Notes under the pieces: model-generated | Seen by the model: only the letters and a program-made list of their open reading frames with translations | What the model was told of the DNA's origin: nothing | Databases searched by the model: none | Shown: positions 39,213-48,288 of the stretch, in pieces | How positions within the stretch are numbered: the stretch's first letter is position 1 | Layout: each line of letters begins with the position of its first letter | NCBI RefSeq assembly: GCF_014982785.1 | Contig: NZ_JADCKB010000002.1 | Span: 1-64,000, forward strand | Direction: 5' to 3' | DNA from: Ructibacterium gallinarum | GTDB lineage: Bacteria > Bacillota > Clostridia > Monoglobales > Monoglobaceae | DNA: 64,000 nucleotides | Program-made: the position numbers and the translations under genes

Positions 39213-40324
39213 TATTCCGCCCGCAGCCGCAGCGGCAAAACGAGATAGAGAAAATCATCGCCCTCCGGCGGCAGAATCACAAGCGGGCTGGTGGCCGCTT
39301 TAAAGCGCATGCAAACCTCTTCTGTATCAATCACCCGGAACGCCTCGGTAAGATACCGATGATAAAAACCAATTTCCAGCGCCGCGTCTTTGATATTAAC
39401 CGGAATATTGTCATCCACAGACCCTGCGGAGGTAGCACAGGAAATATTAATGTTCCCATCTTCAATCCGGAACTTTACCGGGCTTTTTACCACATCATTT
39501 AAAATGATCAAAGATACCCTCTGAAGGGACTCTGCCATCTTATGAGAGGGACAGAGCAGTTCAATGTCATAATCCGCCGGGATCACGCTGCGGTAATTAA
39601 TATAATTGCCCTCAATCAACCGGGTGACCAAACGGTAATTGCTAAACATAAAAATAGCATGCCTGCTGGTGGCATTCACCCGCACCTCTTCTTCGGTATC
39701 GCCAAGGATTCGGGCCAGTTCACTCAAGGATTTGGCCGGAATTACCATCCGTTTTTCTTCAAAATCATTTTCCATAGCCGCCCGGCGCAAAGCCAGCCGA
39801 TAACCGTCCAGCGCCACCATGGTAAGCCCAGTCTTTTCGATTTCCAAAAGGCAGCCGGTTAAAATGGGATTATTATCAGTGACAGCAACGGCAAAGATGG
39901 TACGCGAAATCATCTCTTTGAGAAGATTTCCTGGAATGCCAATAGAATATTCCGATTCCACCAGCGGAAGATCTGGAAATTCTGACGCCGGCAAACCGGC
40001 AATTTCAAACCGGGATGCACCGCTGCGAATCAATGCCAGGTTTTTTTCGTTCACTTCAATGCTAACCTGATCCGCCGGCAGAGTCCGGATAATACTGCCG
40101 ATAAGCTTGGCGTTAAGCACCACTTCGCCGGGCTCGGAAACAGAAGCCTGAATCTTGGCTTCAATGCCGATTTCAAGGTCATTGCCAATCAAGGTAACCG
40201 TTCCATCTGCTTCGGCACGAAAATAAATACCCTCCAGCACGCCTAAGCTGCTGTGCCCAGAAACCGCCCTGGACACCGCTGAAATTGCTTCGTTCAATCT
40301 GTCACATTCACACAGGATTTTCAT
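39212..40324 (-). CDS. dnaN: DNA polymerase III beta sliding clamp
   Basis: 370 residues from ATG 40324 (AAGGAG 9 bases upstream; a further in-frame ATG six codons earlier overlaps that site). Three repeated clamp domains; MKILCECDRLNEAISAVSRA start and the C-terminal tail FLYLVLPLRLR are typical. It encircles DNA and tethers polymerases. It normally follows dnaA; here metF lies upstream instead, and dnaN has its own promoter at 40387-40415. Confidence 0.97.
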   Translation of the reverse strand: MKILCECDRLNEAISAVSRAVSGHSSLGVLEGIYFRAEADGTVTLIGNDLEIGIEAKIQASVSEPGEVVLNAKLIGSIIRTLPADQVSIEVNEKNLALIRSGASRFEIAGLPASEFPDLPLVESEYSIGIPGNLLKEMISRTIFAVAVTDNNPILTGCLLEIEKTGLTMVALDGYRLALRRAAMENDFEEKRMVIPAKSLSELARILGDTEEEVRVNATSRHAIFMFSNYRLVTRLIEGNYINYRSVIPADYDIELLCPSHKMAESLQRVSLIILNDVVKSPVKFRIEDGNINISCATSAGSVDDNIPVNIKDAALEIGFYHRYLTEAFRVIDTEEVCMRFKAATSPLVILPPEGDDFLYLVLPLRLRAE

Positions 40325-40386
40325 GGAAAATTTCTCCTTCATTGTAGTCTCTAACGGGAAAATTTTACGATTCCTCTAACCTTATT

Positions 40387-40415
40387 ATTATACCATATCG
40401 CATATTAATTAGCAA
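40387..40415 (-). promoter_or_regulatory. Promoter of the dnaN-recF-remB-gyrB operon
   Basis: Minus-strand TTGCTA (40415-40410), 17-bp spacer and perfect TATAAT (40392-40387) with TGG just before it (extended -10). It lies right after the metF stop codon, giving this replication operon independent transcription. Confidence 0.75.
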
Positions 40416-40422
40416 GAGATTT

Positions 40423-41295
40423 TTAAGATTTTCCAATAATGCAAGACAGGTTTTTCAGAATCGAACCGGCAATATCCGGCCGGTTCATGGTGTAGATATG
40501 AACATGGTTGACACCGTTTGCCAAAAGGTCAATAATCTGTTCCGTGGCATAGGCAATGCCCGCCTCTTTCATGGAAGCAGGATCGTCAGCAAAGCGATCC
40601 ACAATCATACGAAACCGACGGGGCAAAAGGGTTCCCGACAAAGTGGTGATGCGCCGGATCTGCTTGGCATTGGTCACCGGCATAATCCCGGCAATCACGG
40701 GAATACGGATTTCCGCCCGCAAAAGCCGATATAAAAAGTTATAAAGAATATCGTTATCAAAAAACATCTGTGTGGTCAAAAAATCACAGCCGCTTTCTTC
40801 TTTTCTCTTCAGGCTGTCTAAATCCTCATCAAAGGATTTCGATTCCGGATGACATTCCGGATAGCAGGCGCCACCAATACAAAATCCGCCAAAATCCCGG
40901 ATTTCCTTCATCAAGTCACTGGCATGATGATAACAGGAGGAAAGCGAAATCCCTTCTGCGGCAGGCAGATCCCCTCGAAGCGCCAAAATATTTTCAATTC
41001 CCATCTGCCGGAGGCGGCCAAGGGTCTCCAGCACCTGCGGGCGTTCTGCGGCGATACAGGTCAAATGCGCCAAGGCAGTTACCCCATTGCCATTTTGAAT
41101 TTCGTCAGCGATTTCTGCGGCAAAAAGGCTGTTAGTGCCGCCTGCGCCATAGGTCACACTCATAAAATCCGGTTTTAGCGCCGCCATATCCCTCACTACG
41201 GTTTTGGCTTTTTCCAGTTCGGTTCCCTGTTTCGGCGGAAACAGCTCACAAGATACGGTTACTTCTTTATCATGCAGCAGCTTGCTGATTTTCAT
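40423..41295 (-). CDS. metF: Methylenetetrahydrofolate reductase
   Basis: 290 residues from ATG 41295; a longer open frame upstream has no ribosome site and a non-conserved N-terminus. TIM barrel with CELFPPKQG (about 16-24; Glu/Asp catalytic region), SVTYGAGGTN, ALAHLTC and NILALRGDLP (FAD and folate contacts). Reduces 5,10-methylene-THF to 5-methyl-THF for methionine synthesis or the Wood-Ljungdahl methyl branch. It is divergent from argH and immediately upstream of dnaN, where dnaA would be expected. Confidence 0.93.
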   Translation of the reverse strand: MKISKLLHDKEVTVSCELFPPKQGTELEKAKTVVRDMAALKPDFMSVTYGAGGTNSLFAAEIADEIQNGNGVTALAHLTCIAAERPQVLETLGRLRQMGIENILALRGDLPAAEGISLSSCYHHASDLMKEIRDFGGFCIGGACYPECHPESKSFDEDLDSLKRKEESGCDFLTTQMFFDNDILYNFLYRLLRAEIRIPVIAGIMPVTNAKQIRRITTLSGTLLPRRFRMIVDRFADDPASMKEAGIAYATEQIIDLLANGVNHVHIYTMNRPDIAGSILKNLSCIIGKS

Positions 41296-41378
41296 TTCTT
41301 CTTCTCTCCTTGCTCCTGTTTTTTTGTATATTATAACATATTCTGCATTTTTTTCGCAAGTCTTTTCTTGCGTTCCTA

Positions 41379-41407
41379 TTGCCTTGTACGATAAAACGTG
41401 GTATAAT
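41379..41407 (+). promoter_or_regulatory. Promoter of argH
   Basis: TTGCCT (41379-41384), 17-bp spacer and perfect TATAAT (41402-41407) with TGG before it (extended -10). ATG at 41446 follows AAGGAG. No ArgR box was evident by eye. Confidence 0.7.
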
Positions 41408-41445
41408 AAAAAAATAGGAATGTAAAACACAAGGAGAAGAAAATT

Positions 41446-42819
41446 ATGGCAAAACTATGGGGCGGCCGGTTTTCTAAGGCCACTGATGCACTGGTAGACG
41501 ATTTTAATTCCTCCATCCGGTTTGATGCCCGGATGTATGCCCAGGACATTGAGGGCAGTCAGGCCCATGCAGAGATGCTGGGTCGTCAAGGGATAATTCC
41601 AAAAGAAGACGCGGCTCTGATTGTAAAAACACTGGGAGAAATCCGGCAGGATATTGAGGACGGAAAAATAGAGTTTCAAATTGACGCAGAAGATATTCAT
41701 ATGAATATCGAGACCATTCTGATCTCCCGTATCGGGGATGTAGGTAAGCGTCTCCATACCGGCAGAAGCCGAAATGATCAGGTGGCGCTGGATATCCGTA
41801 TGTATCTGCGTCATGAGATTGACGAAATATCCGCCCTGCTCAAAGCTCTGCGCAAGACCCTGCTTACCATTGCGCAGGAAAACCTGACCACAGTAATGCC
41901 GGGATATACCCATTTACAAAAAGCCCAGCCCATTACCTTGGCCCACCATGTCATGGCATATTATGAAATGCTGCGCCGGGACGGAATGCGGCTTTCTGAC
42001 TGCCGCAAAAGGCTTAATATTATGCCTCTTGGGAGCGGTGCGCTGGCAGGTACTACTTATCCTTTGGACCGGGCATTTGTGGCAGAAAAGCTGGGATTTG
42101 ACGACATTACCAAAAACAGTCTGGACGGGGTTTCCGACCGGGATTTTGTCTGTGAGCTGGCCTTTGACCTTTCTGCCATCATGATGCACCTGAGCCGGTT
42201 TTCAGAGGAAATTATCCTTTGGAGCTCCCATGAATTTGGCTTTATTGAACTGGACGATGCCTACAGCACTGGCTCCAGCATTATGCCACAGAAGAAGAAC
42301 CCGGACGTAGCCGAACTGGTACGGGGAAAAACCGGCAGGGTTTACGGCGCACTGACTGGACTTCTGACCATGATGAAAGGTCTGCCTCTTGCCTATAACA
42401 AAGATATGCAGGAAGATAAGGAACAGATTTTTGATGCAGTGGATACGGTTAAAATGTGTCTGCCAGTATTCGAGAAAATGCTTGCCACCATGCGGGTGAA
42501 AAAAGATAACATGCTCCGCGGCGCCAAAGGGGGATTTACCAACGCCACCGATGCGGCGGACTATTTGGTAAAAAAAGGTCTTCCTTTCCGTGACGCCCAC
42601 GCGGCAGTCGGAAAGATGGTTGCTTACTGCATTGAAAAAGATACCGTCATTGACGCATTGTCCATACAGGAGCTGAAAGCATTTTCCCCTCTGATAGAAG
42701 AAGATTTTTATGACGCGGTTTCCCTTCACACCTGCGTCAGCCAACGGAAACTGCCCGGCGGGCCGGCAGCAGAAACCGTAAAGGCCGCCATTGAGGCCTA
42801 TCAAAAAGAAGAAGCATAA
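41446..42819 (+). CDS. argH: Argininosuccinate lyase
   Basis: 457 residues, full length. Begins [20 protein letters not shown] as in most bacterial Arg[17 protein letters not shown] and the fumarase-superfamily signature [12 protein letters not shown] (near 280-291, flexible loop with the catalytic Ser) are intact; YTHLQKAQP is the conserved His region. Splits argininosuccinate to arginine and fumarate. It stands alone here without argG, and is followed 82 bases later by a transaldolase gene. Confidence 0.97.
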   Translation: MAKLWGGRFSKATDALVDDFNSSIRFDARMYAQDIEGSQAHAEMLGRQGIIPKEDAALIVKTLGEIRQDIEDGKIEFQIDAEDIHMNIETILISRIGDVGKRLHTGRSRNDQVALDIRMYLRHEIDEISALLKALRKTLLTIAQENLTTVMPGYTHLQKAQPITLAHHVMAYYEMLRRDGMRLSDCRKRLNIMPLGSGALAGTTYPLDRAFVAEKLGFDDITKNSLDGVSDRDFVCELAFDLSAIMMHLSRFSEEIILWSSHEFGFIELDDAYSTGSSIMPQKKNPDVAELVRGKTGRVYGALTGLLTMMKGLPLAYNKDMQEDKEQIFDAVDTVKMCLPVFEKMLATMRVKKDNMLRGAKGGFTNATDAADYLVKKGLPFRDAHAAVGKMVAYCIEKDTVIDALSIQELKAFSPLIEEDFYDAVSLHTCVSQRKLPGGPAAETVKAAIEAYQKEEA

Positions 42820-42901
42820 TATACGCAAAAAAATATATGAAAGATTTTTCTTTCACAATACAACACATATATACTACATAAAATAAGGAGAGATTCACAC
42901 A

Positions 42902-43552
42902 ATGAAACTGTTTATTGACACAGCAAATGTAGACGAGATCAGAAAGGCCAACGATATGGGTGTGATCTGCGGCGTAACCACCAATCCGTCCCTGATTGCA
43001 AAGGAAGGCAGGGATTTTATTGAGGTCGTCAAAGAGATTACCTCCATTGTGGACGGCCCCATTAGCGCGGAAGTGATCAGCCTGGAAACAGAGGGTATGG
43101 TTAAAGAGGCGCTGGATTTGGTAGGGAAAATCAACAATCCCAATCTGGTCATTAAAATTCCCATGCTTCCGGCAGGTCTGGCGGCAGTCAAACAGCTAAC
43201 CGCAAAGGGGATCAAAACCAATGTGACCCTGGTTTTTTCAGCGGCACAGGCACTCCTGGCGGCTCGCGCAGGCGCCACCTATGTCAGCCCGTTTTTGGGA
43301 CGGCTTGACGACATCGGCCAGGACGGCATGAACCTGATTAAAGAAATCACCGATATTTTTAAAATGCACGCCATTGAAACCGAAATTATTGCAGCCAGCA
43401 TTCGCACCCCAATTCATGTGATCGACGCAGCCCGCTTGGGTGCGGACATTGCCACCGTACCCTATAAGGTAATCATGCAGATGACCAAGCACCCGCTGAC
43501 CGATATCGGAATAGAGCGCTTTCTGAAAGACTGGGAAAGCGTACAGAAATAA
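42902..43552 (+). CDS. Transaldolase/fructose-6-phosphate aldolase, TalC type
   Basis: 216 residues, the short TalC/FSA form. [20 protein letters not shown] start, [13 protein letters not shown], the Schiff-base Lys in VIKIPML (about 83), and [23 protein letters not shown] downstream. Transfers dihydroxyacetone units in the non-oxidative pentose phosphate route (transaldolase) or makes F6P; the two activities cannot be told apart by eye. AAGGAG site 12 bases before ATG. A strong terminator follows at 43587-43627. Confidence 0.92.
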   Translation: MKLFIDTANVDEIRKANDMGVICGVTTNPSLIAKEGRDFIEVVKEITSIVDGPISAEVISLETEGMVKEALDLVGKINNPNLVIKIPMLPAGLAAVKQLTAKGIKTNVTLVFSAAQALLAARAGATYVSPFLGRLDDIGQDGMNLIKEITDIFKMHAIETEIIAASIRTPIHVIDAARLGADIATVPYKVIMQMTKHPLTDIGIERFLKDWESVQK

Positions 43553-43586
43553 ATAGCCAGAAAACACGGCGGAAAAAATGAAATAA

Positions 43587-43627
43587 AAGGACGGTATGCT
43601 TTATCGGTCATACCGTCCTTTTTTTCT
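43587..43627 (+). terminator. Rho-independent terminator after the transaldolase
   Basis: AAAGGACGGTATG (43587-43599) pairs perfectly with CATACCGTCCTTT (43609-43621), followed by a run of Ts. Thirteen base pairs plus U-tract. Confidence 0.92.
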
Positions 43628-43655
43628 TGACAAAAGGATAAAAGAGTGTTAACAT
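43627..43655 (+). promoter_or_regulatory. Promoter of the XRE/membrane-protein pair
   Basis: Consensus TTGACA (43627-43632), 17-bp spacer and TAACAT (43650-43655) with TGT before it (extended -10). It begins inside the T-run of the preceding terminator. Confidence 0.75.
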
Positions 43656-43669
43656 GAAGTTAGCTTCAT
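43654..43669. promoter_or_regulatory. Putative XRE autoregulatory operator
   Basis: ATGAAG (43654-43659) and CTTCAT (43664-43669) form a 6-bp dyad around TTAG right at the promoter -10/start region and before the XRE ribosome site AAAGGAGG. Position suggests the regulator binds here and represses itself. Confidence 0.45.
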
Positions 43670-43685
43670 ATCAAAGGAGGGCATT

Positions 43686-43919
43686 ATGAAAACAAAGGTC
43701 AAAGAACTGCGGACAGCGGCAAATATGACACAACAGCAATTAGCTGATTTCGTTCATGTTTCCTCCCGCACCATTATTTCAATTGAAAAAGAACAATACA
43801 GCCCGTCTTTGATGTTAGCCTATCGTATGGCCAAAGTTTTTGATGTAACCATTGAGGAATTATGTTGCTTAAAAGAAAATAAAGAAATGGATGATAAAAG
43901 GTATGAGAATTTATCATAA
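43686..43919 (+). CDS. Small XRE-family transcriptional regulator
   Basis: 77 residues, almost all helix-turn-helix: VKELRTAANMTQQQLADFVH and VSSRTIISIEKEQYSPSLML, then AYRMAKVFDVTIEELCCLKE. It is of the short YvaO/YgzD-like kind with no sensor domain. It precedes a membrane protein gene by 37 bases; such XRE plus small membrane protein pairs are common in Firmicutes and the membrane partner may antagonise or signal to the regulator. Strong AAAGGAGG site. Confidence 0.92.
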   Translation: MKTKVKELRTAANMTQQQLADFVHVSSRTIISIEKEQYSPSLMLAYRMAKVFDVTIEELCCLKENKEMDDKRYENLS

Positions 43920-43956
43920 CTTTATTTTTATGAAAACATAGCGCGGAGGGATAACT

Positions 43957-44412
43957 ATGAAACCTTGGAACCAACAAAGCTATACAGACAAAATCAAGGG
44001 GCGTATCCGCATATTATGGCTCCTTATCATTGCTATGCTCATCTATATGGTTGTCATGGGCGAAATAGGCGGAGACGCAAGAAAGATGACAAGTTTTGCC
44101 AGTATTTCCAGCAGACTTATCTTTTTTGGAGGTTTGATTTATGTCATTTGCAGAATGATTTATTGGAAAAAACTATTGAAAAACAGTCTACTCTTGAAGG
44201 AACAAATGCTTTTAGAACAAGATGAACGAAATCAATATTTACATGATAAAAGCGGCGGGATTGTATTTGATATTCTTTTCTTTCTTTTGCTTTTTATTAC
44301 CGTCACCACCGCGCTTTTAAATATGCCGGCCTTTTATGTTTCTGTTACCATACTTATCGCGGCCATTATTTTAAAAATGACAGTATACTTGATATACAGC
44401 CGTTTTCATTAA
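43957..44412 (+). CDS. Small integral membrane protein, XRE partner
   Basis: 151 residues, four predicted helices in two pairs (about 21-35, 52-68, 104-120 and 126-145) separated by a charged segment KEQMLLEQDERNQYLHDKSG (about 81-100). The E-x2-D-E-R-N-Q/xI pattern between TM pairs is familiar from DUF2178-like membrane proteins encoded next to XRE regulators. No catalytic motif. Probably co-transcribed with the regulator; terminator at 44431-44473. Confidence 0.75.
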   Translation: MKPWNQQSYTDKIKGRIRILWLLIIAMLIYMVVMGEIGGDARKMTSFASISSRLIFFGGLIYVICRMIYWKKLLKNSLLLKEQMLLEQDERNQYLHDKSGGIVFDILFFLLLFITVTTALLNMPAFYVSVTILIAAIILKMTVYLIYSRFH

Positions 44413-44430
44413 TAATTTTTATCTGCAAGC

Positions 44431-44473
44431 ACAGCGATATGGTGCCCCAAAGACACCGTACCGCTGTTTTTTT
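44431..44473 (+). terminator. Terminator after the XRE/membrane pair
   Basis: ACAGCGATATGGTG (44431-44444) pairs with CACCGTACCGCTGT (44454-44467) apart from one mismatch and one G-U, followed by seven Ts. Confidence 0.88.
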
Positions 44474-44547
44474 GTTGCCTGGGACACGCACCAGCCCAAA
44501 GAAAAAAGCATAGGATAAAGCAGAGAAAATCAGGAAAGGGTGATTGT

Positions 44548-45627
44548 ATGACCAAAGAGATTCGTGAATATTTTGTCTGCGCCAATGCCGCTCAGGGGTT
44601 TGTCAGTTATTTTCCCCAAGCCATGGCAAAAATGGACCGGGTTTACATTTTAAAAGGCGGCCCTGGAACCGGAAAGTCGACTTTAATGAAAAAGATTGGG
44701 GAAGCCGCACGAAAAAAAGGGGAAATTACCGAACGGATTTACTGCAGTTCTGACCCGCAGTCACTAGATGGCATTGTTCTCAGCGGCAGAAAAACGGCCG
44801 TGGCAGACGGCACAGCTCCTCATGTTTTAGAACCTTCTGCCCCCGGTGCAGTCGAAGAATATGTTAACTTAGGCGTTGCCTGGGATAGCGGAATGCTGGC
44901 AAGCCGCAAAAAAGAAATCTTTTCTTTAAAAGAACAAATTGCAAAACGCTATGACCGGATTTACCGCCTATTGGCAGAGGGTAAGACAATTCATGACAAA
45001 ATCGAGGATATTTACATAGAAAACACAAATTTTGCACGCATTAATGAGATTGCCGAATCCCTGGCAGAAGAAATTATTGGTCCGGGAAGCGGAACAGGAG
45101 CGTCAACAGACCGCTTTTTTGGCGCATTGGCGCCTAAGGGCTCAATCAATTTCTTGGAAGCATTGACGGAACCCATCGCTGCCCGATATTTTATCAAAGG
45201 CAGACCGGGCACCGGAAAATCTACTTTAATGAAAACCATTGCGGAGGCCGCTCAACAAGAAAAAATTGATACGGAATTGTACCACTGCGCGTTTGACGCA
45301 GACAGTCTGGACATGGTCATTCTGCGGGAGCGAAAGGCTTGTATTTTTGATGCCACGGCGCCCCACGAAATTTTCCCATGCCGGGAAGGCGACATACTCA
45401 TTGATCTTTATCAGGAAGCGGTCCGGCCCGGAACAGATGAACGCTATGCCAGCGATTTAGAGCGTCTTGACGGGGAATATGAAGATAAAATCCGAAAAGC
45501 CAGAGGGCTTTTAAAGGAAATTAAAACATTGCACGACCGGTTGGAAGAAATCTATATCGGGGCAGTGGACTTCTCCATAATAGAGCAAATCACTGCAGAC
45601 CTGATGGAGGATATGGGGTTGTTATAA
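44548..45627 (+). CDS. Double P-loop ATPase (PRK06851-like)
   Basis: 359 residues made of two related halves. Walker A GGPGTGKST at 37-45 and GRPGTGKST near 218-226; each half then carries a Cys/Ser-rich DPQSLDGIVL or DADSLDMVIL segment and an APHVLEP/APHEIFP strand, so it arose by duplication. Matches in pattern a Firmicutes family known only as PRK06851 ATPases; the role is unknown (I recall no characterised member). Tandem ATP sites suggest a switch or remodeler. GGAAAGGG site. Monocistronic, bounded by terminators. Confidence 0.75.
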   Translation: MTKEIREYFVCANAAQGFVSYFPQAMAKMDRVYILKGGPGTGKSTLMKKIGEAARKKGEITERIYCSSDPQSLDGIVLSGRKTAVADGTAPHVLEPSAPGAVEEYVNLGVAWDSGMLASRKKEIFSLKEQIAKRYDRIYRLLAEGKTIHDKIEDIYIENTNFARINEIAESLAEEIIGPGSGTGASTDRFFGALAPKGSINFLEALTEPIAARYFIKGRPGTGKSTLMKTIAEAAQQEKIDTELYHCAFDADSLDMVILRERKACIFDATAPHEIFPCREGDILIDLYQEAVRPGTDERYASDLERLDGEYEDKIRKARGLLKEIKTLHDRLEEIYIGAVDFSIIEQITADLMEDMGLL

Positions 45628-45740
45628 TTCGTTATCTCTGAATAAGATTTCTAAAAAAGACTAACAGGTGCTTTTGGGAAGAGATGAACAACCCCAATCC
45701 CACACTGGTAGCTGCGGAAAATGCGGAATGCATGAAACAA

Positions 45741-45776
45741 AAAATACTTTCGGAGGCTTTTCCGAAAGTATTTTTT
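45741..45776. terminator. Bidirectional terminator between convergent genes
   Basis: AAAATACTTTCGGA (45741-45754) pairs perfectly over 14 bp with TCCGAAAGTATTTT (45761-45774); T-runs follow on the plus strand and A-runs precede it, so it serves the ATPase gene on one side and the secreted protein gene on the other. Confidence 0.93.
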
Positions 45777-45784
45777 ATCTCTCT

Positions 45785-46972
45785 TTAATCAAAATGAAGC
45801 CAGCCCATCTCCCAAACGCTATGCAATGTGGAAACCTGCCCATGCGGATCTACTTCAGGATACATCCCTATCCAAATGGCATTTTCCGTTTCGGTATCCC
45901 ACTTGATGGTCAGTGTTTTCTGTGGCTCCTTGGTATAATCATAAAAACAAACATATCCGCCGTTTTGATTTAAGATCACAATAAACGGCCCACCGTCTTC
46001 CTCTTTTAAAACCATAGCGGTATAGGGCGGCTTTTCTATTTTATCTACCACCTGAAATCGATCTGTAAAATATGCATAGGCCTCCTGATAGGTTTTCTGG
46101 GGCATTCTTACGCTTTTGATTTTTTCTGCGGCTTTGTCTGCATCCGAGAACGTCAAATAGGTCCTATTTGTATCTGCTTCGGGAACATAAACAGAAACCA
46201 CGGTTCCGATCTCTTGCTTTTGGCCATCAATGCTGAGATACAAGGGCTGGATACAATATCTGCTTTTTGCAAATGTCTCCGAATACGCATAAGGATCTCC
46301 CACGCTTTTATCCGCACAGGGACGGTGTTCTTCCCCGCAGGCAGAAACAAACTGCGCCGCATACTTCATATCATTGGGCCAGATATAAAGCACATTATCC
46401 GCAAAAGTATATTCTAACCGTGTCATGTCATCCGCAAAAAGAACCTGCCGTGCATTCGAAAAATAACTGTCATAGGACAGCGTTCGGTTTTCCCCATCCC
46501 ATAAATATTTTCCAAGATACTTAGAATACCCATACTCCGCATTGGGACTGTCGGTCAAATCTCCCAACTCCTCCAGACAGACAGCAGTACGGCCGCCCAA
46601 ATTGTAACCCGTCACCGGAATGCCGTTATAGGTCACAGTAATATCCGTGGGATAAATTTCACCCACAATTCTGCCCGGCATGTCCCGGACAATTTCTTCT
46701 TTTGCATCGACTGGTTTGCGGAACATGGAATACAAAGACAGGCTTCTGGCATCTTCATTATAATCACAGGTAAAGCCATAATCCTGATCTTCCAGATCCT
46801 CCGCAATGACAACCGTTCTGCCGCCGATATTATACCCCTCTATGGGCGCGCCGTTTACAAAGGTCAAAATATCCGTGGAATAAATGTAACCGCAGCTTTC
46901 TTCTGCTGCTACAAAACATACAGGAAGTAACAACAAAAGAAACATCAATAATGCCGATAATATCTTTTTCAT
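45785..46972 (-). CDS. Secreted protein with two stalk (copper-amine-oxidase-N-like) repeats
   Basis: 395 residues from ATG 46972 (AAGGGGTGA upstream; longer frame has no site). Signal peptide 1-23. Two tandem repeats: IYSTDILTFVNGAPIEGYNI (about 29-48) and IYPTDITVTYNGIPVTGYNL (about 86-105), each followed by GGRT. These resemble stalk domains found in SLH and beta-propeller envelope proteins. The remaining 240 residues are beta-rich and unrecognised. Last gene of the BlaI/BlaR1 unit, 92 bases after the SLH protein gene, so probably part of the response it controls. Confidence 0.7.
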   Translation of the reverse strand: MKKILSALLMFLLLLLPVCFVAAEESCGYIYSTDILTFVNGAPIEGYNIGGRTVVIAEDLEDQDYGFTCDYNEDARSLSLYSMFRKPVDAKEEIVRDMPGRIVGEIYPTDITVTYNGIPVTGYNLGGRTAVCLEELGDLTDSPNAEYGYSKYLGKYLWDGENRTLSYDSYFSNARQVLFADDMTRLEYTFADNVLYIWPNDMKYAAQFVSACGEEHRPCADKSVGDPYAYSETFAKSRYCIQPLYLSIDGQKQEIGTVVSVYVPEADTNRTYLTFSDADKAAEKIKSVRMPQKTYQEAYAYFTDRFQVVDKIEKPPYTAMVLKEEDGGPFIVILNQNGGYVCFYDYTKEPQKTLTIKWDTETENAIWIGMYPEVDPHGQVSTLHSVWEMGWLHFD

Positions 46973-47063
46973 GAAATGCTCACCCCTTTTATAAAAAATC
47001 AAAAACCGCCAGCGTTTGTTCAAAAGACCCGACACACTGTTTCTCCTTTCTATCATTTGTTCA

Positions 47064-48227
47064 TCATGATTCGTTTAAAAAAACATCCAAAGAGGCAATG
47101 TCATATCCCATCAGCTCTGCCACCATCTGTACCGGAATATAAAGGGTATTTTCATACATGGTAATACCGGAATCAAAGACTTTGCCGCCATCCTGACCAT
47201 GAACGGTTCTTTCTTCTCCGTTTATGATAATAGGAATATGGTCGGAAAAATATCCAAAATAAATACAATCTACGGCCTCGGTCTTATTCGGCCATTCCGC
47301 CCCATCCGGCGTTTCCAAAGGCACATACGGAACTACCTCAGGCATCGTTTCCGTGTCGTAGGTAAAGGCAAACCGGTTGTCTGCTATGGTCCAAGTACCC
47401 CCGAAAAGTTCGGCAAAATCATCAAAGCTAATACATACCGTACTTAACTGGTTGGTAAACGCCTTGACTGGCTTTTCAATCATCACATGCGTTGCTTCAA
47501 AATTCCCCGTATCTTGCACCAAATCTATTCTCGCTTCTGTTTCAATCGCCCAGTTGGAAGCAGATTGACAATCCACGTCCGTAGTAATGGTTCCAAGAGG
47601 GGTTTCGTATTCATATATTTTACGAGTGGCGTCATAAATCCGTACCAAAGTGACAATGGACTGCTCTGCAGTATAGGTTTCCTGCGGCGCAAACCGATTT
47701 TCCCCCACGCCCTGCATAAAACCCAGATTGCTGATCACCTGCACCGCCTCTAAGGCCCAGTCTGAAACCTGATCCATGTCGTCATAATCAAAGTACATCT
47801 CGGTTGCCGCCATGGGCATAACAGTATTGATCATGCGGATGATCATAACGGCCGCTTCTTCCCGGGTGAGCAGATCGCCCGGCGCAAACGCAGTCTCCGA
47901 CTTGCCGTTGATCACACCCAGCTGGTACAACGTTTTCACTTTATAATTATCCGTATCCACAAAGGGAACCGGGATTTCTGTCACAGTAAAATGCCCCTGC
48001 GCAGCAATAATAGTGTTAAAAATCAATTCACAAAAATCCTCACGGGTAATGGGCGCAGTAAAATCATAGTTTTTATCCGCCTCGGTAATCCCCAACGCTT
48101 CTGCCTGATTGACACTTTCTACCGCCCAGTCAGACATGACCTCTATTTCTGTATCTTCTGCCACAACGCCGGCAGGCATAGACAAAAACAACGTCGCTGA
48201 CAAAAGTATAGATAACAATTTTTTCAT
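47064..48227 (-). CDS. SLH protein with a stalk-like C-terminus
   Basis: 387 residues from ATG 48227 (AGAAGGG 5 bases upstream). Signal peptide 1-24, three SLH repeats (about 25-75, 85-135, 145-200; LTREEAAVMIIRMIN is the clearest), then a beta-rich part with a copper-amine-oxidase-N-like end (about 330-387; ENTLYIPVQMVAELMGYD). Surface-anchored. It sits between the BlaR1-like receptor and another stalk protein, so it may be part of the same regulon sensing or shielding the envelope. Confidence 0.8.
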   Translation of the reverse strand: MKKLLSILLSATLFLSMPAGVVAEDTEIEVMSDWAVESVNQAEALGITEADKNYDFTAPITREDFCELIFNTIIAAQGHFTVTEIPVPFVDTDNYKVKTLYQLGVINGKSETAFAPGDLLTREEAAVMIIRMINTVMPMAATEMYFDYDDMDQVSDWALEAVQVISNLGFMQGVGENRFAPQETYTAEQSIVTLVRIYDATRKIYEYETPLGTITTDVDCQSASNWAIETEARIDLVQDTGNFEATHVMIEKPVKAFTNQLSTVCISFDDFAELFGGTWTIADNRFAFTYDTETMPEVVPYVPLETPDGAEWPNKTEAVDCIYFGYFSDHIPIIINGEERTVHGQDGGKVFDSGITMYENTLYIPVQMVAELMGYDIASLDVFLNES

Positions 48228-48288
48228 AAAAACCCTTCTTTTCTTTAATTTGTATTCAGTATAGCAGGATTCTGTCCCTTTTTCAATT

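Noticed and set aside
40324-41430. Possible longer N-termini for metF and dnaN
   Set aside because: The upstream extensions lack ribosome sites and conserved residues; well-placed AAGGAG-type sites support the inner ATGs.
45684-45788. A 34-codon frame starting MNNPNPTLVAAENAEC
   Set aside because: The ribosome site is too close to the ATG and the second half is the perfect terminator stem; no similarity recognised.
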